From Novosphingobium panipatense (GTDB lineage Bacteria; Pseudomonadota; Alphaproteobacteria; Sphingomonadales; Sphingomonadaceae), in NCBI RefSeq assembly GCF_002149965.1, contig NZ_MSQB01000008.1, positions 115,354 through 179,353 of the forward strand: 64,000 nt of DNA, read 5' to 3'. Of the stretch, positions 54,695-63,726 are shown piece after piece. The translations under genes and the position numbers were made by a program. Each line of letters starts with the position of its first letter. Positions within the stretch are counted from its first letter, which is position 1. The notes below the pieces were generated by a model. The model worked only from the letters and a program-made list of their open reading frames with translations. It was not told the DNA's origin and did not search any database.

Positions 54695-55495
54695 TTAAAG
54701 CCCCGGATCGAACTCCGGCGCATTCTTGGTGGTATAGTCCGAATGCGTGGCGACATGGATGCCGCATTCGGTCTTGTCCCAACCGCGCCAGCGGCCGGAA
54801 CGGGGGTCTTCGCCATCCGCGACCTTGCTGGTGCAGGGCATGCAGCCGATCGACGGGTAGCCCTGGGCGACCAGCGGGTGCGGCGGCAACTCATGCTCGG
54901 CGATATAGGCGGCGATGCGTTCGGGCGACCAGTCGATCAGCGGATTGACCTTGAGCCGGCCCTGCGCGTCGGTGGTGTCGACCTCGAAGCGGGGCAGGGT
55001 GGCGCGGGTCGAGGCCTGGAAGGCCTTGCGACCGCTGAACGAGGCATCGTAGCCGAGCAGGGCCTTTTCCAGCGGCTTCACCTTGCGGATTTCGCAGCAG
55101 CCGTCTGGATCGTAGGACCAGCGCAGGCCGTTTTCGTCCTTCTTCGCCAGCGCCTCGGCATCGGGAAGAAGGTTGATGAGGTTGGTCAGGCCCAGCCGCT
55201 CCACCAGGAGATCGCGGTACTCCAGGGTCTCGGGGAAGTGCTTGCCGGTTTCGAGGAACAGCACCGGCACCGCAGGATCGACTTGCGCGATCAGGTGCAG
55301 GAGAGCGGCCGATTCCGCACCGAAGCTGGAGACGACCGCGATATCGCCCGCCATGCCTTCCTTGAGCACCGTTTCGAGCATCTCGCTCGTGTCGGTGCCG
55401 CGGAAGAGGCGGTTCAGGCGAACGGCATCGGCCTCGTCGAAACGGGGGCCGGTGTCGATCAGATCGCGGATACGTGCAGCTTCGGTGTGGTGCAT
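54695..55495 (-). CDS. cysH: Phosphoadenylyl-/adenylyl-sulfate reductase CysH (FeS type)
   Basis: 266-residue reductase that converts (P)APS to sulfite in sulfate assimilation. The PP-loop type ATP site is IAVVSSFGAESAALLHLI near residue 50, followed by LFLETGKHFPETLEYRD. The [4Fe-4S] cysteines are in PDGCCEIRKVKPL and SIGCMPCTSKVADGE, which points to the APS-using or dual-substrate group rather than the cluster-free E. coli enzyme. The C-terminal catalytic Cys is in KTECGIHV. It is the last gene of the sulfate-assimilation operon, 23 bases after the DUF934 gene, with a REP pair just downstream. Confidence 0.94.
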   Translation of the reverse strand: MHHTEAARIRDLIDTGPRFDEADAVRLNRLFRGTDTSEMLETVLKEGMAGDIAVVSSFGAESAALLHLIAQVDPAVPVLFLETGKHFPETLEYRDLLVERLGLTNLINLLPDAEALAKKDENGLRWSYDPDGCCEIRKVKPLEKALLGYDASFSGRKAFQASTRATLPRFEVDTTDAQGRLKVNPLIDWSPERIAAYIAEHELPPHPLVAQGYPSIGCMPCTSKVADGEDPRSGRWRGWDKTECGIHVATHSDYTTKNAPEFDPGL

Positions 55496-55518
55496 CGGTT
55501 ACTTCCTTGGGCTGGACA

Positions 55519-55953
55519 TCAGGCCGGGTGGCGCTTCGCCCAGATTGCCTGGCGACCGTCGACGACAGTGGCTTGGTAGACGTTGTCCCAGCGATCGAAC
55601 GCGTTTCGGGCGTCCTCCTCGTTGAGGGCCTTTTCGGGCGCGAAGGCATCGAAGCCGCAGCGCCGCAGGTGCGAGAGCATGTCGATCACCAGATCGCCTA
55701 CCGCGCGCATCTCGCCAGCGTAGCCCGCCTCGCGCAGGATCCGCGCCGAGGAATAGCCGCGCCCGTCGGTCCAGGCCGGGAAGCTGACTTCCACGAGCGC
55801 TAGGCGATCGAGATGCGGCAGCAGGTCGCGTGCATCGTCGCCCGGCTCGATGCGGACGGCGGTGGCATTGGTCTGCTGCGAGAAGGCATCGACCGTGACG
55901 GCCGGATCGTTCACCGCTTCGTCTTCACGGAAGCGGAATTGCACATCAACCAT
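55519..55953 (-). CDS. DUF934 domain protein of the sulfite reductase operon
   Basis: 144-residue conserved protein. DUF934 proteins are nearly always next to cysI or cysH in alphaproteobacteria, but the biochemical role is not established; a link to siroheme sulfite reductase function or oxidoreductase assembly is suspected. Characteristic parts are RFREDEAV near the N-terminus, LVEVSFPAWTDGRGYSSARILREAGYAGEMRAVGDLVIDMLSHLRRCGFDAFA in the middle (about residues 60-112). The ATG at 55953 overlaps the cysI stop by eight bases. Confidence 0.88.
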   Translation of the reverse strand: MVDVQFRFREDEAVNDPAVTVDAFSQQTNATAVRIEPGDDARDLLPHLDRLALVEVSFPAWTDGRGYSSARILREAGYAGEMRAVGDLVIDMLSHLRRCGFDAFAPEKALNEEDARNAFDRWDNVYQATVVDGRQAIWAKRHPA

Positions 55954-57580
55954 AGATCGCTTCCTTGAACGGGGCCATGCCGATACGGCGATAGGTGTCG
56001 AGGAAGCGTTCCTCGCCTTCCTTGTTGGCGAGGTAGACTTCGGTGGCCTTCTCGATGGCATCGACCACGCCGTCCTCGGTGAAGCCGGGACCGGTGATCT
56101 GGCCGAGCGAGGTGTCCGCGCCTTCGCTGCCGCCGAGCAGGAGCTGGTAGTTTTCCAGGCCCTTCTTGTCGACGCCAAGGATGCCGATGTGGCCCGCGTG
56201 GTGGTGGCCGCAGGCGTTGATGCAGCCCGAGATCTTCAGCTTCAGTTCGCCGATCTCGGCCTGGCGCTCGGCGCTGCCGAAGCGTTCGGAGATCTTCTGC
56301 GCGACCGGGATCGAACGGGCATTTGCAAGGCTGCAGTAGTCGAGCCCGGGGCAGGCGATGATGTCGCCCACGGTGTCGAGATTGGCGGTCGATAGGCCTG
56401 CCTCGTCCAGCGCCTTCCAGACGGTGTAGAGGTCGGCCTTCTTCACATGCGGGAAGACGATGTTCTGGGCGTGGGTGACGCGCAGTTCGTCGAAGCTGTA
56501 GTCCTTGGCCAGCTTGGCCATGAGGCGGATCTGGTCTGCCGTGGCGTCACCGGGAATGCCGCCGATGGGCTTCAGCGAAACCGTGGCGATAACATAGCCC
56601 GCCTGCTTGTGGGCATGCGTATTGCGTTCCACCCAGAGGCGGAAGTCGGGATCGGTGAGGTCCAGATCGTCCGAGGCGTTCGCATCGAAGCCGGGATCGA
56701 CGAAATGCGCCTTGATCCGCTCCAGCTCGGCCAGCGGCGGCTCGATCGGCTGGGTCAGCAGGTGGGCGAACTCTTCCTCGACCTGGCGGACATATTCGTC
56801 CCGGCCGAGTTCGTGAACGAGGATCTTGATGCGCGCTTTGTACTTGTTGTCGCGGCGGCCATAGCGGTTGTAGACGCGCAGGCACGCTTCCGAGAACGTG
56901 ATCAGCTGGTCCAGCGGTACGAATTCGCGGATCAGCGGGGCGATCATCGGGGTGCGGCCCATGCCGCCACCGGCGTAGAACTGGGCGCCGATCTCGCCGG
57001 CGTCATTCTTCACCATCTTGATGCCGATATCGTGCAGGCGCATCGCCGCGCGGTCGGTTTCCGACGCGATGACGGCGATCTTGAACTTGCGCGGCAGCAC
57101 CAGGAATTCCGGGTGGAAGCTCGACCACTGGCGCAGCAGTTCGGCATAAGGGCGCGGGTCGACGATTTCCTCGGCGGCGGCGCCCGCGAACTGGTCGGAC
57201 GAGATGTTGCGGATGCAGTTGCCGCTGGTCTGGATGGCATGCATTTCCACCTTGGCCAGTTCGGCCAGGATGTCGGGCGTGTCTTCCAGCTTGATCCAAT
57301 TGTACTGGATGTTCTGGCGGGTGGTGAAGTGGCCGTAGCCGCGGTCGTACTTGTCCGCGATATCGCCCAGTAGCGTCATCTGCGCGGAATTCAGCGTGCC
57401 ATAGGGCACCGCGACGCGCAGCATGTAGGCATGCAATTGGAGGTAGAGGCCGTTCTGCAGGCGCAGCGGCTTGAACTGGTCCTCGGTAAGGTCGCCCGCC
57501 AGGCGGCGGCGGACCTGGTCGCGGAATTCCGCGACGCGGGTATCGACCATCTGCTGGTCGTATTCGTCGTATTTGTACAT
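55946..57580 (-). CDS. cysI: Assimilatory sulfite reductase, siroheme subunit CysI
   Basis: 544-residue siroheme/[4Fe-4S] reductase that takes sulfite to sulfide (six electrons). Family blocks: HFTTRQNIQYNWIKLEDTPDILAELAK, TSGNCIRNISSDQF, and the cluster cysteines CPGLDYCSLANARS plus KISGCINACGHHHAGHIGILG near residue 465. Nitrite reductase of the same family is hard to exclude by motif alone, but the gene lies with cysH and cobA/cysG, so sulfite is the substrate. The start ATG shares one base with the DUF2849 stop (TGATG). Confidence 0.94.
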   Translation of the reverse strand: MYKYDEYDQQMVDTRVAEFRDQVRRRLAGDLTEDQFKPLRLQNGLYLQLHAYMLRVAVPYGTLNSAQMTLLGDIADKYDRGYGHFTTRQNIQYNWIKLEDTPDILAELAKVEMHAIQTSGNCIRNISSDQFAGAAAEEIVDPRPYAELLRQWSSFHPEFLVLPRKFKIAVIASETDRAAMRLHDIGIKMVKNDAGEIGAQFYAGGGMGRTPMIAPLIREFVPLDQLITFSEACLRVYNRYGRRDNKYKARIKILVHELGRDEYVRQVEEEFAHLLTQPIEPPLAELERIKAHFVDPGFDANASDDLDLTDPDFRLWVERNTHAHKQAGYVIATVSLKPIGGIPGDATADQIRLMAKLAKDYSFDELRVTHAQNIVFPHVKKADLYTVWKALDEAGLSTANLDTVGDIIACPGLDYCSLANARSIPVAQKISERFGSAERQAEIGELKLKISGCINACGHHHAGHIGILGVDKKGLENYQLLLGGSEGADTSLGQITGPGFTEDGVVDAIEKATEVYLANKEGEERFLDTYRRIGMAPFKEAIYG

Positions 57581-57876
57581 CAGATCACCCAGTCTGCGGC
57601 TGCGGGGTCGGACGGCTTCAGCGTCAGGTCGAGGCGCACGGTCGGTCCGAGGGCGCGGATGCGCTCCTTGATATGAGCGGGCCGGATGCCTTCCCCGGTC
57701 TTCTCACCGTCGACGACATAGGCCGCCACGACCTTCTGCGCGCCTTCCTCACGCGCCACCAGGGCGGCGCCATGTTCGCCGACATCGGCGGATTCGTTGA
57801 CGTCGAGCGACCAGCCCACGCCGGTCCACCAGATGACCGCACCGGTCTTCAGGTCGTTGCCCGTCAGGATCTTCAC
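57580..57876 (-). CDS. DUF2849 family small protein of the cysteine operon
   Basis: 98-residue protein that I recognise as DUF2849, a small family encoded between cobA/cysG and cysI in many alphaproteobacteria. Key pattern: KILTGNDLKTGAVIWWTGVGWSLDVNESADVG and a C-terminal IKERIRALGPTVRLDLTL. Role unknown, presumably with sulfite reductase or siroheme. The start is a GTG at 57876, overlapping the cobA/cysG stop in GTGA with GAGG upstream. Its own stop overlaps the cysI start. Confidence 0.83.
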   Translation of the reverse strand: MKILTGNDLKTGAVIWWTGVGWSLDVNESADVGEHGAALVAREEGAQKVVAAYVVDGEKTGEGIRPAHIKERIRALGPTVRLDLTLKPSDPAAADWVI

Positions 57877-58643
57877 TTTGTTGCCTCCAGCGCCAGGGCG
57901 CGAATGGTGTTGTCGGGTTCTGCGGTGACATGCCCGATAACGATAAGCGCGGGACTTTGCACCTTCGCATCCGCGATCAGGTCGGCAAGTCCGGCGAGCG
58001 GCCCGCGCAGCACCCGCATGGCCGAGCGGGTGGCGTTTTCTATGACGGCCACCGGCACATCGGGCGCCAGGCCGTCGGCCATGAGCTTCTCGGCGATCTG
58101 GGCGGACGTGGCGATGCCCATGAAGATCACGAGGGTGCGGCCCTTGCCGGCCAGGCCCGACCAGTCCTGATCCGCCAAGCCCTTGCACTGGCCTGCCACG
58201 AAGGTGACGATCGAGGCATGGTCGCGGTGGGTAAGGGGGATCTGCGCCGCGGCGGAGGCACCGAGTGCCGAGGAGATGCCGGGAACCACTTCCACCGGCA
58301 CTCCGGCCGCGCGGCAGGCCTCGGCCTCTTCGCCGCCCCGGCCGAACACGAAGGGATCGCCGCCCTTGAGGCGCACGACATCATGCCCCGCCAGCGCCTC
58401 GCGGACGAGCAAGGCGTTGATCTCTTCCTGCTTCATGGTGTGCCGGGCGCGGCTCTTGGCGACGGAAACCAGCCGTGCCGTGGGCTTCGCCATCGACAGG
58501 ATCGCCGGATCGACCAGCCCGTCATGCACGATAAGCCCGGCATTCATGAGCAGACGTGCAGCGCGCAGGGTCAGGAGGTCGGGGTCGCCGGGACCGGCAC
58601 CGACCAGAAAGACTCGGCCTGCGGAGGCGGGATTCGCTTGCAT
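57873..58643 (-). CDS. cobA: Uroporphyrinogen-III C-methyltransferase (SUMT) for siroheme
   Basis: 256-residue SAM-dependent methyltransferase that makes precorrin-2, the precursor of siroheme (and of B12). Family blocks: VFLVGAGPGDPDLLTLRAARLL near the start, VVRLKGGDPFVFGRGGEEAEAC (about residue 80), EVVPGISSALGASAAAQIPLTHR and VIENATRSAMRVLRGPLAGL. It lacks the CysG N-terminal precorrin-2 oxidase/ferrochelatase domain, so those steps are done by another enzyme. It is the first gene of the operon leading to cysI and cysH, so siroheme supply is the primary job. The ATG at 58643 is used; the frame runs 20 codons longer without conservation. Confidence 0.9.
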   Translation of the reverse strand: MQANPASAGRVFLVGAGPGDPDLLTLRAARLLMNAGLIVHDGLVDPAILSMAKPTARLVSVAKSRARHTMKQEEINALLVREALAGHDVVRLKGGDPFVFGRGGEEAEACRAAGVPVEVVPGISSALGASAAAQIPLTHRDHASIVTFVAGQCKGLADQDWSGLAGKGRTLVIFMGIATSAQIAEKLMADGLAPDVPVAVIENATRSAMRVLRGPLAGLADLIADAKVQSPALIVIGHVTAEPDNTIRALALEATK

Positions 58644-58703
58644 GGGGCGCAGATGATCCTCCGCGCTCCCGATTGCCAGCGATAATGGCTTTGTCCGGGG
58701 CAA

Positions 58704-58724
58704 GGGAGGCTTTAGCGGCCTCCC
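58704..58724. terminator. Hairpin between the MHYT sensor gene and the sulfate operon
   Basis: GGGAGGC (58704-58710) pairs with GCCTCCC (58718-58724) around a 7-base loop; an outer GGGGCA/TGCCCC pairing extends the stem. It lies 22 bases past the stop-side end of the MHYT gene and 60 bases before the cobA start, so it may terminate the former. No T-tract is present. Confidence 0.4.
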
Positions 58725-58745
58725 GATAATGCCCCGCTCGAAAGC

Positions 58746-61610
58746 TCAGGCGACTTCGTCCTCCAGCAGTTCATCATTGCTGCCTGCCGGGGTGGAGGGC
58801 CGGGTTTCGGCCGTTGCCGTAACGACTTCCTGGGGCGCTTTCATGCTCGGTGCGCGATCGGGGCGTCCCAGGAAATAGCCTTGCGCTTCCTCGCAGCCTT
58901 CCCTGATGAGTAAATCGAACTGGCTCTCGGTCTCGACGCCCTCGGCCAGCACCGGGATGCGCAGCGACTGGCCAAGCGCCAGAACCGCGCGGATAATGGC
59001 GCGCGCCTGTTCGTTGCCGTCCGATTCCAGCAGGAACGACTTGTCGATCTTGATCTTGTCGAACGGGAACGAGTGCAGTGTGTCGAGCGAGGAATAGCCG
59101 GTACCGAAATCGTCCATGGCGATGGCCACGCCCAGTTCCTTGAGCTGGCGGAGGTTGTGCAGGGCACGGCCCTTGTCGCTGATGATGGCGCTTTCGGTGA
59201 TTTCCAGTTCGAGCCGGCTGGCGGGCAGGCCGGTTTCGATCAGCACGCGTGCCACCATGGGCGCGAGGTCCTGCTGGACGAGCTGGATCGGCGATACGTT
59301 CACGGCGATGCGCTGGTTGGTCTGCCAGTTCACGGCTTCGCGGCAGGCCTGTTCCAGCACCCATTCGCCGATGGTCAGGATCGCGCCCGATTCCTCCGCG
59401 ATCGGGATGAACTGGTCCGGCGAGACCAGCCCCTGTACCGGATGGTGCCAGCGCACCAGTGCCTCGTAGCCCGAAAGCTCGCCGCTGCGCAGGTGGCGCT
59501 GCGGCTGGTAGAGCAGCACCAGTTCCTGCCGCTCGATCGCCTGGCGCAAGTCTCCGGCAAGCTGGCGCCGCGCGCGCGCCGTTTCGTCCATGCCGGGCTC
59601 GTAGTAGCAGATGCGCTCGCCGATCTGGGTCTTGGCGCGGTACATCGCGAGGTCGGCGTTGTTGAGCAGGCTCTCCCGGTCGCCGCCGTCGTGCGGGAAG
59701 GCCGCGACGCCGAGGCTGGCGCCGAAGCTGAGGTCCTGCCCTTCATGGATGACCGGCATCGCGAAGCAGGCCTCGACCCGCGACAGGAAGTCCGCAAGCT
59801 GGGCATCGGTGGTGAAGAGCTTGGCGATCCCGAACTCGTCGCCGCCCAGCCGGGATGCAATCTCGTCCTCGCCGATCGCGGCGGAGATTCGTTCCGCCAG
59901 TTCGGCCAGGACCACGTCACCCCAGGAATGCCCGTAAGTGTCGTTGATCTCCTTGAAACGGTCGAGATCGATCGCTGCCACGCCCAGGCGCTTGCCCTGG
60001 CGCTCTGCCTGACCGAGCTTCTCGTCGATCCAGAGATTGAAGCGCGTGCGATTGGGCAGGCCGGTCAGTCCGTCGTGCATCGCCATGTGGGCGATCTGTG
60101 CCTCGGATTCGTGCTGCCGGGTAATGTCGTCGAATGTCGATACCCAGCCGCCGTCCTGCATGGGCCTGCTGGCGATGGAAACCACCGTGCCGTCGGGATA
60201 TTCCGAAAGGATCGGCGGGTGCGTCTCGGTCGCGAGATTGTCGCGAATCGCCCGCTTCGCGATCCTGACGCGCTCTTCCACCTCTTCGGGCGCATAACGT
60301 GCTGCACTGCTGATGCGGATCACTTCGCAGAGCGACATTCCCGGTGTCAGCGCTCCAGGCACAAGCCCGTACATTTCCAGATAGCGCGAGTTGCAAAGCA
60401 CCAATTTCTCGTCGGCGTCGAACAGGCACAGGCCCTGGTGCATATGGCCGAGCGCGGCGTCACGCTGGCGGCTGGCCTCGGTGATGCGGTCCTGCGCCTC
60501 CTTGAAGCGCGACATGTCGCGGGTGATCTTGGCGAAACCGATCGGCTGGTCGAGTTCGTCCAGCATCGTTTCGATGGTGACGTGCGCCCAGAAGCGGGTC
60601 CCGTCGCGGCGAACGCGCCAGCCTTCGCCATAATAGCGTCCTTCGCTCATGGCCGTTTCCAGGGCGATCCGGTCGCGCTCGGCATCGCGATCTTCCGGGG
60701 TGTAGAAGCTGGAGACATGCAGGCCGAGCGCTTCGCTTTCGGGGTAGCCCTTCAGGCGCTGGGCACCGGCGTTCCAGTTCACGACCCGGCCGTCGAGATC
60801 CAGCATGTAGATCGCGCAGTCGGAAATACCGCGCACGAGGAAAGAGAAGGCGCGTTCGCTGACGGCCACGGCTGCGGCAGTCCGGCGGCTGATGGCCAGC
60901 GAGATTGCCGAAAGCGTGACAAGCAGGAAAGTTACCGCAGTGACCGCGGCGGCCATTTCGCGCGGGGAAATGAGCTGTTCCGGCGCGTCGAGGCGCGCGG
61001 GTATGAGGGTGAGGCCGGTCATGCCGGTGAAGTGCAGCAGGACCACCGCGGCGGTGAGCAGGCCGGTCGACGCGATCAGGCCGCGCAGGCGGCGGTCGCC
61101 GAGTGCCAGGGCCAGGGCGGGGTAGAGCGGCAGGTAGCCAAGGATCACCGAGGCGACGATGTAGCCGGATTTCCAATGCATGGAGGCCGGGGCTTCGAGG
61201 GCCAGCATGCCGGTATAGTGCATGGCGGCGATTCCCAGCGTCGCGATCGCGGCGGACAGCGGCAGGGTCCAGCGCTTTCCGCCTTCGATCGCGAGCCCGA
61301 AAGCCGCTGCGAATGCGGCTATGAGGATGGCGAGCGAGGTGAAAGTCAGCGCGGGCTCGAACCCGGTGACCATGTCGGGCGCATAGCCGAGCATGGCCAC
61401 GAAGTGGGTGGCCCAGATGCCGAAGCCCGCACTTGCACCGCCGACGCACCACCAGCGCCGCGCCATGGCGGGGCCGTGTTTCACCCGGCAACCGGCCGCC
61501 TGGCGCAGCAGCGCCAGTGCCGTCAGCGAGGACAACAGACAGATCAAGGCCGCCAGGAGGACGAAGGTCAAGTCATGGCCGTCACGAATGCAGAGATAGA
61601 TGTCGAACAC
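58746..61610 (-). CDS. MHYT-PAS-GGDEF-EAL bifunctional c-di-GMP signalling protein
   Basis: 954-residue membrane sensor. The N-terminus holds seven helices with the MHYT motifs (WATHFVAMLGY, AAMHYTGMLAL, LLHFTGM), thought to bind copper and sense oxygen, CO or NO. Two PAS-type domains follow (about residues 250-490, with DLDGRVVNWNAGAQRLKGYPESE and the PAS_7-like ALGHMHQGLCLFDADEKLVLCNSRYLEMY). The cyclase has an intact RLGGDEFGI near residue 588; the phosphodiesterase has GYEALVRW, ELEITESAI and MDDFGTGYSSL (about 712 on). Both domains look catalytic. It stands alone on the minus strand, with the PilZ-HTH gene divergent about 200 bases away. Confidence 0.93.
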   Translation of the reverse strand: MFDIYLCIRDGHDLTFVLLAALICLLSSLTALALLRQAAGCRVKHGPAMARRWWCVGGASAGFGIWATHFVAMLGYAPDMVTGFEPALTFTSLAILIAAFAAAFGLAIEGGKRWTLPLSAAIATLGIAAMHYTGMLALEAPASMHWKSGYIVASVILGYLPLYPALALALGDRRLRGLIASTGLLTAAVVLLHFTGMTGLTLIPARLDAPEQLISPREMAAAVTAVTFLLVTLSAISLAISRRTAAAVAVSERAFSFLVRGISDCAIYMLDLDGRVVNWNAGAQRLKGYPESEALGLHVSSFYTPEDRDAERDRIALETAMSEGRYYGEGWRVRRDGTRFWAHVTIETMLDELDQPIGFAKITRDMSRFKEAQDRITEASRQRDAALGHMHQGLCLFDADEKLVLCNSRYLEMYGLVPGALTPGMSLCEVIRISSAARYAPEEVEERVRIAKRAIRDNLATETHPPILSEYPDGTVVSIASRPMQDGGWVSTFDDITRQHESEAQIAHMAMHDGLTGLPNRTRFNLWIDEKLGQAERQGKRLGVAAIDLDRFKEINDTYGHSWGDVVLAELAERISAAIGEDEIASRLGGDEFGIAKLFTTDAQLADFLSRVEACFAMPVIHEGQDLSFGASLGVAAFPHDGGDRESLLNNADLAMYRAKTQIGERICYYEPGMDETARARRQLAGDLRQAIERQELVLLYQPQRHLRSGELSGYEALVRWHHPVQGLVSPDQFIPIAEESGAILTIGEWVLEQACREAVNWQTNQRIAVNVSPIQLVQQDLAPMVARVLIETGLPASRLELEITESAIISDKGRALHNLRQLKELGVAIAMDDFGTGYSSLDTLHSFPFDKIKIDKSFLLESDGNEQARAIIRAVLALGQSLRIPVLAEGVETESQFDLLIREGCEEAQGYFLGRPDRAPSMKAPQEVVTATAETRPSTPAGSNDELLEDEVA

Positions 61611-61813
61611 TGGAACCCCGATTTGATCTCGGGAAATCTAGGGATATGCCGGTTAGCAATCGATTAATAACGATATTATCCGATGCAAAATCGTTGAATG
61701 TGCGAAAACCCTATGCGGGTTTTTGCGCATGGAACTCTGTGAAAAATTAGCCAAGATGCTAACCGAATATTAATCCCTGCAAGACAGGTTGCGATTCTCC
61801 TGGAGAATGCGCC

Positions 61814-62542
61814 ATGCCCATTGCGGCACACTTTGAAGATCAGACTGCCAATAGTTCGGGCGATAGCCAGATCGGGGGCAAGTCTGCCGAAAACGGCCAG
61901 AAGGCCGATAAGCCGCGCGCGGCGCGCAAGCGGCTGATGATCGAGACGCAGGGTTCGCTGCCTTCCGGTGTCGAAGCGCCGGTGACGATCCACAATTTTT
62001 CCGAAACCGGCCTCCTGCTCGAAACGGCGGAAGACATGGAGATCGGCGAAGCGCTCGATATCGAGCTTCCCGAGGCGGGGCCGACGCGGGCGCGCGTGGT
62101 CTGGGCGAGCGGACGGCTCTACGGCTGTGCATTCGACATACCGCTTCATCCCGCAGTGCTCAGTGCCGCCCAGTTGCGCAGCGCAATGCAGGATGTCGAT
62201 CTGGCACCGCCGCCAGCGGTTGCCGCGCCGGCCGCGATCGGCGGCGAGAGCTTCGGCGAACGCCTCCATCGTCTTCGCAAGCTGCGCGGCTTCACCCAAG
62301 GCGAACTCGCTTCGCGCCTGGGCGTCAGCAAGCCTACGGTCTGGGCCTGGGAGCAGGGGCGCGCCCGTCCGATCGAGGAGCGTCTCGATGCCATTGCCGA
62401 GGAACTCGGCGTCACGGCTGCGGAACTGCGTCCCGGACGCACCGTGGCAGGCCTGCCGGAACTCATCGCCCGTTGCCGCGACCAGATCGCCGCCGCGGTC
62501 GAAACGAGCCCCGACAAGATCAGGATCATGATCGAGCTCTAG
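61814..62542 (+). CDS. PilZ domain fused to XRE-type helix-turn-helix
   Basis: 242-residue protein with a disordered 34-residue N-terminus, a PilZ-type c-di-GMP receptor domain at about 35-125 (RAARKR near Arg35, NFSETG with Asn61/Ser63/Gly66, and ARVVWASGRLYGCAFDIPL) and a C-terminal HTH of the XRE family at about 145-205 (GERLHRLRKLRGFTQGELASRLGVSKPTVWAWEQGRARPIEERL). The motif NxSxxG is the second PilZ signature; the first RxxxR is only approximate. Together they suggest a transcription factor that responds to c-di-GMP. It is divergent from the MHYT-GGDEF-EAL gene and upstream of a degenerate cyclase gene. Confidence 0.85.
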   Translation: MPIAAHFEDQTANSSGDSQIGGKSAENGQKADKPRAARKRLMIETQGSLPSGVEAPVTIHNFSETGLLLETAEDMEIGEALDIELPEAGPTRARVVWASGRLYGCAFDIPLHPAVLSAAQLRSAMQDVDLAPPPAVAAPAAIGGESFGERLHRLRKLRGFTQGELASRLGVSKPTVWAWEQGRARPIEERLDAIAEELGVTAAELRPGRTVAGLPELIARCRDQIAAAVETSPDKIRIMIEL

Positions 62543-62829
62543 AATATTCGGACAATCTGCGTTCCTGCGGATAGTCCGGGCAAATCCGCTTCACGACTCA
62601 ATTCAGCGATGGTAAATACATTAATAACAATAATTTGCGTTCAAGAGTGTTAGATAACAGGGCTAATGCTTCTTGGGTGGAGGTTATTGTCTGGGTCGCC
62701 GGAAATCGGAAGTTGTCATGCTGGGCTGTCGTCTCTTGAGCGGTCGAACGTCTGCTAACTTGTTCCGAATCACGGGCCCTATTCTCCTGGGGCCTTCCTG
62801 CGGTCCCTTCGATCCGGGGCGTTACCAAG

Positions 62830-63726
62830 ATGGGCATGAATTTCACCGTTCGGGAGAGTTCCGCGCTGTACGGGCTGCTGGCGGAAACCTCTTCCGACAT
62901 TATCCTGAAGACTGATCTTCAGGGCCGGATCGTTCATGCCTCGCCCGGTATTCGCAGGCTGGGTGTCGAGCGATTGGCCGAAGTCGGGCCGCACCTGCTC
63001 GATCTGGTGGCCGAACAGGGGAGGGCGGCCGTTTCGCGTGCGCTCGATCTCGCGATCGCGGGCGAGCAGGGCGCCCAGTGGGTCGAATTTCCCGCGGTGA
63101 CCGCCGATGCTCGTGAAACCTGGTTCGAGATCCGCATTCGCCCGCTGGTCGAGGAAAGCGGCGCGGTTTACGGCGCGCTGGCGGTCATGCGCACGATCGA
63201 CGAGCGGCGGAGCCTGCGCGACCAGCTTTTCGCAGCCACCTACACCGATCCGCTGACCCAGCTGACCAACCGCGCCGCGTTCATCTCCATGCTGGAACAC
63301 ATGATCGCACAGGGCATGGAAGGCTGCCTGGCGATGTTCAGTATCGACTTCTTCCGTACGATAAACATGAAGTACGGACAGACGGCGGGCGACGACGTGC
63401 TGCGCGTCTTTGCCGACCTGCTGCGAGAAATGCTCCGGTCCGACGACATTATCTCACGGATCGGCTCGGAGCGCTTTGCCGTGCTTCTACCGCGCACTAC
63501 ACCGGAGCAGGCACAGGCAATCTGCACCCGCGTCGTCACGACCATGGCGAACTTGCGCCAGAACGTGGGCGACAACCGGCTGGCGATCACCACCAGCGGA
63601 AGCATCGCGCGGATAGCGGAGACGATGGATGGCACGATCGAGCGCGCCGAGCTCGCATTGTTCTGTGCCAAGGCGAAAGGGCGTAATCGCCTGGAGATGG
63701 AGAAACCGCGCCGCATTGCGGTGTGA
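62830..63726 (+). CDS. PAS-GGDEF protein with degenerate signature (GSERF)
   Basis: 298-residue cytoplasmic protein with a PAS domain (about residues 10-125, LAETSSDIILKTDLQGRIVHASPGIRRLG) and a GGDEF-fold domain (about 135-295, YTDPLTQLTNRAAFISMLEHM). The catalytic loop that should be GG(D/E)EF reads GSERF (residues 212-216) in IISRIGSERFAVLLP, so diguanylate cyclase activity is unlikely. The second metal Asp in FSIDFFRTIN is retained. It may be a c-di-GMP or GTP sensor or a structural partner. It could start at Met1 (62830) or Met3. The 290 bases after the PilZ-HTH gene hold no obvious feature. Confidence 0.87.
   Translation: MGMNFTVRESSALYGLLAETSSDIILKTDLQGRIVHASPGIRRLGVERLAEVGPHLLDLVAEQGRAAVSRALDLAIAGEQGAQWVEFPAVTADARETWFEIRIRPLVEESGAVYGALAVMRTIDERRSLRDQLFAATYTDPLTQLTNRAAFISMLEHMIAQGMEGCLAMFSIDFFRTINMKYGQTAGDDVLRVFADLLREMLRSDDIISRIGSERFAVLLPRTTPEQAQAICTRVVTTMANLRQNVGDNRLAITTSGSIARIAETMDGTIERAELALFCAKAKGRNRLEMEKPRRIAV

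Noticed and set aside
59073..61667. Plus-strand open frame of 864 codons opposite the MHYT sensor gene
   Set aside because: It is an antisense shadow with no family match and no ribosome site; the sense gene has complete domains.
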